A stretch of 64,000 nucleotides of DNA from positions 1 to 64,000 of the forward strand of contig JBFMBX010000011.1 of NCBI GenBank assembly GCA_040754815.1, given 5' to 3'. The translations under genes and the position numbers were made by a program. This document shows, piece by piece, positions 59,447 to 64,000 of this stretch. The notes under the pieces were generated by a model. It was not told the origin of the DNA, searched no databases, and saw only the letters and a program-made list of their open reading frames with translations. This DNA comes from Bellilinea sp040754815. GTDB lineage: Bacteria > Chloroflexota > Anaerolineae > Anaerolineales > Anaerolineaceae. The stretch's first letter is position 1. Each line of letters begins with the position of its first letter.

Positions 59447-60223
59447 TCACCCCAAATCCGGAAACTGCCAGCGGCGCAGTCCATCCAGAGCCTGATAAGC
59501 CGTCAGGTCCAGTTGCAGGGGAGTGATCGAAACATAATTGCCCGCCAGTGCGCCGATATCCGTGCCTTCCTCCGGCAGGCCGGTGGGTTCATCACCGCCA
59601 ATCCAGTAATACGGTTTGCCGCGCGGGTCCTCCCGGCAAATCAACTCATCGCGGTAAATCCGCAGTCCCATACGGGTGACCATCCAGCCGCGAATCGCAG
59701 TAAGGGGCTGGTTTGGAACATTGACATTCAGCAGTACATGGCGCGGCAGGCCATGCTCCATCACCAGCGGCAGCAGCCGTGCCGCCACCGCCGCCGCCGT
59801 CTCGTAGTGGAGGGTGTGATTATTTTCCTCGTTGCGGTCGAGTGAAAAAGCCAGCGAAGGCAGTCCCCAAATGGCACCTTCCATTGCCGCCGTCACCGTG
59901 CCGGAATAGGTCACATCATGCCCGACGTTGGCGTTGGGGTTGATGCCCGAAACGACCAGATCAATCGGCTCCGCCAGAATGCCCAGCACAGCCAGCGCCA
60001 CACAATCGGATGGAGCGCCGTCACTGGTCAGGGCCGGCGTTCCATCGGCCAGTTGTACTTCTTTCACGCGCAGGGGACGATGCAGCGTTTTGACATGACC
60101 GGAAGCCGACCAGTTGCGGTCCGGCGCCAGCACACTCACTTTGCCAAAAGGCCGCAATGCCTGTGCCAATGCCAGCAATCCCGGCGCTGTTACGCCGTCA
60201 TCATTGGTAACCAGTATGTGCAT
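59447..60223 (-). CDS. surE: 5'/3'-nucleotidase SurE
   Basis: A 258-residue survival protein E. N-terminal MHILVTNDDGVTAPGLLALA carries the ND and DG metal-binding residues; other blocks are VVSGINPNANVGHDVTYSGTVTAAMEG and NVNVPN. It removes phosphate from nucleoside monophosphates. It lies 16 nt downstream of add on the same strand, so a two-gene nucleotide/nucleoside salvage operon is likely: SurE yields adenosine from AMP, and Add converts adenosine to inosine. Length is standard. Confidence 0.95.
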   Translation of the reverse strand: MHILVTNDDGVTAPGLLALAQALRPFGKVSVLAPDRNWSASGHVKTLHRPLRVKEVQLADGTPALTSDGAPSDCVALAVLGILAEPIDLVVSGINPNANVGHDVTYSGTVTAAMEGAIWGLPSLAFSLDRNEENNHTLHYETAAAVAARLLPLVMEHGLPRHVLLNVNVPNQPLTAIRGWMVTRMGLRIYRDELICREDPRGKPYYWIGGDEPTGLPEEGTDIGALAGNYVSITPLQLDLTAYQALDGLRRWQFPDLG

Positions 60224-60239
60224 ATACTTCTGCCTCGAT

Positions 60240-61295
60240 TCAGGTTTCTTCTAAAGTATCCATTTCAATTTTCAGGCGCTGAACGAGTGCCTGTTTTTCT
60301 TCGGGGGGTAACAGGCTGGCCTGTGCCGCTGCCAGCACTCTCTCTTTTAACACCTGCCGGCTAATGCCCACTACCTCTACCGCCACGCGGTATTCATCAC
60401 TCAGGCGGATGCGCGAAATGCCGGGGTCGTCACTGTTGATGGTCACATTCAGGCCGGCTTCCAGCATTTTTTTCAACGGGTGCATGAACATCGCCTCGAC
60501 GGCACCGCTCTGCACATTGCTGGTCGGGCACACCTCAAACGGCACGCCTCGTTCGGCGGCCAGCCGGGTGATATCTTCATTACATATTACGGTGATCCCG
60601 TGACCAATTCGATTGGCCTCAAAATCTTCTATGGCCTGCTGTACATTTTCGGGCGGTCCCCATTCACCGGCGTGAACAGTCACCGCCAGCCCGTCCTTGC
60701 GGGCTTGACGGAAAAGGCTCAAAAACGGGGCGGCACTGAAATAAAACTCATCACCGGCCAGATCAATCCCCACCACCCCGCGGTGGCGAAACTCCACCGC
60801 CAGCGCAGTCACCTGTTCGGCCAGTTCCACCGGTTCGTGGCGGTTCATGGAAACCAGCAAACCAACCGGCAGGCTGAAATCGCGGCTGGCCTCTTCAACG
60901 GCGGTGCAGACCCATTCCATCACATCACGCAGGGCAAAGTTGCGCTGGCGGCTGAGAGCCACCGGCGTAAAGCGCAATTCCATGTAGCGCACCTGATCCA
61001 GCGCCGCATCTTCAACCGCCTCGCGGCTGATGCGCTGAATGATTTCCGGGCTGCGGTAGAACAGGCGCAGCACTTGAAATTTGTGTAAAAAATTATCCAC
61101 ATGGAGCGGATCACCATTAAACACCTGCACCATGCGGGAGAGCGATTCGGCATCCTGCGGGAGGGGCAGGTGTTGTTGACGGGCAATTTCCAGCAGGGTA
61201 GAGAGGCGCAAAGAACCCTCCAGGTGCCGGTGCAGTTCTACCTTTGGCATACTTTCGTAATATGGTCCCGGTATCTCATCTCCATACCAGCCCAT
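60240..61295 (-). CDS. add: Adenosine deaminase
   Basis: A 351-residue amidohydrolase-fold enzyme. Zn ligands and active-site residues are in PKVELHRHLEGSLR (HxH), VTVHAGEWG (HAGE), NRIGHGITV (His) and TINSDDPGISR (SDDP). It deaminates adenosine to inosine; adenine deaminase of this family cannot be fully excluded. ATG 61295 follows GAGGAGGG by 8 nt. A 15-residue N-terminal extension (MGWYGDEIPGPYYES) precedes the usual start. First gene of an operon with surE. Confidence 0.93.
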   Translation of the reverse strand: MGWYGDEIPGPYYESMPKVELHRHLEGSLRLSTLLEIARQQHLPLPQDAESLSRMVQVFNGDPLHVDNFLHKFQVLRLFYRSPEIIQRISREAVEDAALDQVRYMELRFTPVALSRQRNFALRDVMEWVCTAVEEASRDFSLPVGLLVSMNRHEPVELAEQVTALAVEFRHRGVVGIDLAGDEFYFSAAPFLSLFRQARKDGLAVTVHAGEWGPPENVQQAIEDFEANRIGHGITVICNEDITRLAAERGVPFEVCPTSNVQSGAVEAMFMHPLKKMLEAGLNVTINSDDPGISRIRLSDEYRVAVEVVGISRQVLKERVLAAAQASLLPPEEKQALVQRLKIEMDTLEET

Positions 61296-61622
61296 TGCAA
61301 ACCCTCCTCTCTACCCCGGAGATGATCATCTCCAATTGGCACAATTCTATCATAAATCCATCCCCGGCTTATCCAAAATGAACTTGCGAAGTTGTAAACC
61401 CCCGCCGGCGCGCAACGCAGCCATCGTTTTCCCCGCCATTTGAAGCCGCCGCCTCCGGCAAAACTGCTCATGCTCGTTTCCTTTGATAATAGGATAAACC
61501 GCAGAGTCTTTTTTCCCTAACGGCTTATATTTATTAAAGTTTTACAGTAATCTTTACTTCATGGGGCTATAATCAACAAAAAGCCATCGGTTTTATTCTG
61601 CAATGAACAGGACGACAATCTT
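61296..61622. other. Intergenic region between add and the GGDEF gene
   Basis: Contains the add ribosome-binding site and a TATAAT (61568-61573) that could start the GGDEF transcript. No gene, repeat or RNA recognised. Confidence 0.5.
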
Positions 61623-63164
61623 TTGGTTCATCAGCCGCCGCTGATTCTGGTCATACTGCTGGTGCTTTCGGGGGTGGTTTGCGCCTATCTGGCAGCCTGG
61701 GCGCAGGTTCGTCACCGCCAGTCAGCAGCGCTGGAATTTTCTCTGCTCACCTGGGCATCTGCCCTTTATTCGCTGGGCTACGCCATTGAAATTACGCGCA
61801 ACCGACTGGAAGATATCCTGATTGCCATTCGCATTGAATATCTGGGTTTAGCCTTTATTCCGGCATTGTTTATCCTTTTTACAATGCACTTCATTCGCGG
61901 TAAACCGCTGGGCATTTTGCCAACCGCTGCCTCGCTCATCATACCGTTGATCACCCTTGCACTGGTCTGGACGGTGGAACAACACGGCTGGTACTATCGT
62001 GAACCGCATATCGAAAGCGGCCTGTATTTTCCCGTGCTGGTCTTTGAACGCGGCCCGTGGTATTTTGTGCAATTGACTTATCTGCTGGTGGCAGCCCTGC
62101 TCATGATCATCGCACTGGTATGGCATGGGATACGCCGCCCGCCTCCGCAGCGAATTCGCTTTTTATTAATCGCCGGTGGTGCAGCCGCGCCGCTGGTTGA
62201 GGGGTTCTTTTACAGCATGGGGCTGCTGCCTCGCGGCATAGATGCAGGGCCGTTGGCGCTTTCGGTTACCGTGTTATTATTCGCTCTGGCACTGTTTCGC
62301 TTCGGGTTGTTTGAAATCGTCCCCGCGGCGCGGGAACTGGCGCTGGATTCGGTGCGCGAAGGCTTTTTTGTCATGGATCACTCCGGCAAAGTACTCGACC
62401 TCAACCGCGCCGCCCGGCAGCTCAAAGAAACAGCCCAATGGAAAATCGGCTATCCCATCCCCCGCAACGGCCCGCTTTCCGAGTGGATTGCCGGAACAGG
62501 TTTTGAAGTTCAACCGGTGTATGAATTTGCCATCCACGAGGAGGATGGTCACGTGCGCTATTTTCGCGTGCGTGCTTACCCGCTTTCGGACTGGAGGGGA
62601 TGGGTGAGCGCAACGGCCTTCCTCATCAGCGATATCAGCGAAACCACCCGCCTGATTCAGCGGCTGGACGAGCAGGCCAGCACCGATGAACTGACCGGGC
62701 TGCTCAACCGCCGCGCCCTGATACAAAACGGCAACGAACTGGTGGCAAATCTGAACCGCAAGGGAGAAATGCTGGCCGTGTTGTTACTGGATCTGGATCA
62801 CTTCAAAGAAATCAACGATACCTTCGGGCACGAACGGGGAGATGCCGTGTTGCGGTGGGTCGGCCGCTGTTTACAGCAGCACCTGCGCGAAGAGGATATC
62901 TTCGGGCGGTACGGCGGCGATGAATTTGTCATTTTTCTGGCAGGGGCAGATTTTACAGCCGCCCAACGAGTAGCCGAAAGGATCAGACGAGGGATCGAGG
63001 AAGGTTCCAATCAGCTGGAGCTGGGCGGGTTGAAAGTAAGCGCCAGCATTGGCGTGTGTGCGGTGACTTCGACCACAGGAATAACGCTGGATGAGTTGCT
63101 GCACTGCGCCGATCAGGCACTCTACCGCGCCAAAAGCAGCGGCCGCAACCGGGTCGTCGGTTGA
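61623..63164 (+). CDS. 7TM-PAS-GGDEF diguanylate cyclase
   Basis: A 513-residue membrane-bound cyclic di-GMP synthase. Residues about 5-220 hold seven helices with the histidine-kinase N-terminal 7TM pattern (ALYSLGYAIEITRNRLEDIL). A PAS-like domain (about 235-345) and a GGDEF domain (about 350-510) follow. The active-site motif is GGDEF (about 433-437), and the inhibitory I-site RxxD (REED) sits five residues before it, so product inhibition is expected. Start TTG 61623 is used: AGGA lies 10 nt upstream and no in-frame ATG fits. No EAL domain is present in the window; degradation falls to the two HD-GYP proteins. Confidence 0.92.
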   Translation: MVHQPPLILVILLVLSGVVCAYLAAWAQVRHRQSAALEFSLLTWASALYSLGYAIEITRNRLEDILIAIRIEYLGLAFIPALFILFTMHFIRGKPLGILPTAASLIIPLITLALVWTVEQHGWYYREPHIESGLYFPVLVFERGPWYFVQLTYLLVAALLMIIALVWHGIRRPPPQRIRFLLIAGGAAAPLVEGFFYSMGLLPRGIDAGPLALSVTVLLFALALFRFGLFEIVPAARELALDSVREGFFVMDHSGKVLDLNRAARQLKETAQWKIGYPIPRNGPLSEWIAGTGFEVQPVYEFAIHEEDGHVRYFRVRAYPLSDWRGWVSATAFLISDISETTRLIQRLDEQASTDELTGLLNRRALIQNGNELVANLNRKGEMLAVLLLDLDHFKEINDTFGHERGDAVLRWVGRCLQQHLREEDIFGRYGGDEFVIFLAGADFTAAQRVAERIRRGIEEGSNQLELGGLKVSASIGVCAVTSTTGITLDELLHCADQALYRAKSSGRNRVVG

Positions 63165-63240
63165 AAAGCAGGGTCAAGCCCCTTGCCTGCTCCCGCCGCC
63201 GGCGGCGTTCAGTCCAACCCGGATATATCGGTTCAACCCA

Positions 63241-63894
63241 TCAATCTGTTGCCGCGGCGCGTTTCTCGCGGTGGGCTTTGAGGGTTTCCCACACTGCCGG
63301 CAGCACTGAGATCAGGATGATGGCGATAATCACAAAGGAAAAATTATTCTCCACGAAAGGCAAACCGCCGAAGAAGTAACCGCCCCACAAAAAGAGCGTC
63401 ACCCACAAGGCGCCGCCGACAACGTTATAGGTGAGGAAATAACTATAACGCATCTTGCCAATGCCGGCCACGAAGGGCGCAAAAGTGCGCACAATCGGCA
63501 CGAAGCGCGCCAGCAAAATGGTCTTGCCGCCGTGCTTTTCGTAAAACTTTTGGGTGCGTTCCAGATATTCCCGTTTGACCCAGCGGGTTTCGTGTTCGAA
63601 TACCCGCGAACCAACTTTGTTGCCGATCCAGTAATTGACACTGTCGCCGATGACGGCGGCAGCCATCAGCATCAGCCATAACGGCAGGATCGAAAGCGAG
63701 CCTTTGGCCGAAAAGGCTCCCGCCGCAAACAGCAGGGAATCTCCCGGCAGAAACGGCATAACGACCAGCCCGGTTTCGATAAAAATAATCAAAAACAGCA
63801 CGGCGTAGGTACCCGCCCCCACGCTGCGGATAATCAAATCCAGATAATGGTCAATGTGCAGTACAAAATCAATCGCCAGTTTAATCCATTCCAT
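63241..63894 (-). CDS. DedA-family membrane protein
   Basis: A 217-residue DedA/SNARE-associated family protein with about five helices or re-entrant loops. Conserved motifs: ETGLVVMPFLPGDSLLFAAG, then GDSVNYWIGNKVG and FYEKHGGKTILLARFVPIVR with the essential Arg, and FAPFVAGIGKMRYSYFLTYNV. DedA proteins are linked to membrane homeostasis, proton motive force and recycling of lipid carriers. ATG 63894 follows AGAGGA by 8 nt. The upstream frame overlaps it by 14 nt. Confidence 0.93.
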   Translation of the reverse strand: MEWIKLAIDFVLHIDHYLDLIIRSVGAGTYAVLFLIIFIETGLVVMPFLPGDSLLFAAGAFSAKGSLSILPLWLMLMAAAVIGDSVNYWIGNKVGSRVFEHETRWVKREYLERTQKFYEKHGGKTILLARFVPIVRTFAPFVAGIGKMRYSYFLTYNVVGGALWVTLFLWGGYFFGGLPFVENNFSFVIIAIILISVLPAVWETLKAHREKRAAATD

Positions 63895-64000
63895 TGCCAG
63901 TATTCCTCTTTAAAGTTTCGTGGTCGGCTGCGGCAGGAATATCCTGCTCGGTTTGCGGGGAGAGTACTGTGAATTGCCCATCAGCGGGCTGGTCAGCAGC
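63881..64000 (-). CDS. Possible C-terminus of a gene upstream of dedA (partial)
   Basis: On the minus strand a frame open from the window edge for 40 codons reads AADQPADGQFTVLSPQTEQD and ends at a TAA overlapping the dedA start by 14 nt. Such overlap is common here, but the sequence is too short to identify. Confidence 0.3.
   Translation of the reverse strand, partial: AADQPADGQFTVLSPQTEQDIPAAADHETLKRNTGNGMD

Overview
The window looks like chromosomal DNA from a member of the Chloroflexota, most likely class Anaerolineae. This is an inference, with no marker gene to prove it. It rests on moderate-to-high GC, several LysM or lipobox lipoproteins with Thr/Pro-rich linkers, a pheST operon under a T-box, GAF-rich HD-GYP sensors, and a sodium-pumping decarboxylase next to anaerobe-style carbon genes. 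Promoters are sigma-A-like (TTGACA/TATAAT). Genes sit in short, tightly coupled operons with many 1-4 nt overlaps. No phage, IS element or CRISPR array was seen.

Layout. 1-5.4 kb: the 3' end of a membrane-anchored protein, a small membrane protein, and a SNF2 helicase/SWIM zinc-finger pair on the minus strand. 5.4-10 kb: a repeat-bearing spacer, then pheT and pheS behind a T-box. 10-17.4 kb: an MFS transporter, a decayed HAD-phosphatase remnant and a complete mrpABCDEFG Na+/H+ antiporter operon. 17.5-28.4 kb: an NAD-dependent epimerase, two lipoproteins, a small LuxR-type regulator, xseA-xseB with a PAP2-like gene, a cysteine desulfurase paired with a membrane thioredoxin-fold protein, an FmdB-type zinc ribbon and a DUF4173 protein. 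28.6-32.2 kb: a four-gene methylmalonyl-CoA decarboxylase-type Na+ pump. 32.2-42.6 kb: an ADP-ribosylglycohydrolase-like protein, a 951-residue beta-propeller protein, tRNA-Asn, a very large PAS/GAF/HD-GYP sensor, a lipoprotein and a DUF5995 protein. 42.7-48 kb: a TPP riboswitch controlling thiN-thiB-thiP-thiQ-DUF402, then tRNA-Gly. 48.2-52.7 kb: two GT-C-type membrane proteins and an EamA transporter. 52.7-56.1 kb: a tandem 108-110 bp repeat, a response regulator and a second HD-GYP protein. 56.2-58.3 kb: cysK-cysE behind what looks like a Cys-codon leader peptide and attenuator. 58.3-64 kb: LysM protein, CBS protein, add-surE, a 7TM-GGDEF cyclase and a DedA protein.

Three themes link the genes. 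Sodium bioenergetics: a biotin-dependent decarboxylase pump and a seven-subunit Mrp antiporter. Cyclic di-GMP: one GGDEF cyclase with an I-site against two HD-GYP phosphodiesterases. Metabolite-sensing RNA: T-box, TPP riboswitch and the proposed cysteine attenuator. The observation most worth following is the region upstream of cysK (56244-56467). A consensus promoter is followed by a 10-codon ORF with Cys-Val-Cys codons and by four segments that can form the 1:2, 2:3 and 3:4 pairings of classical ribosome-mediated attenuation, ending in a T6 run.
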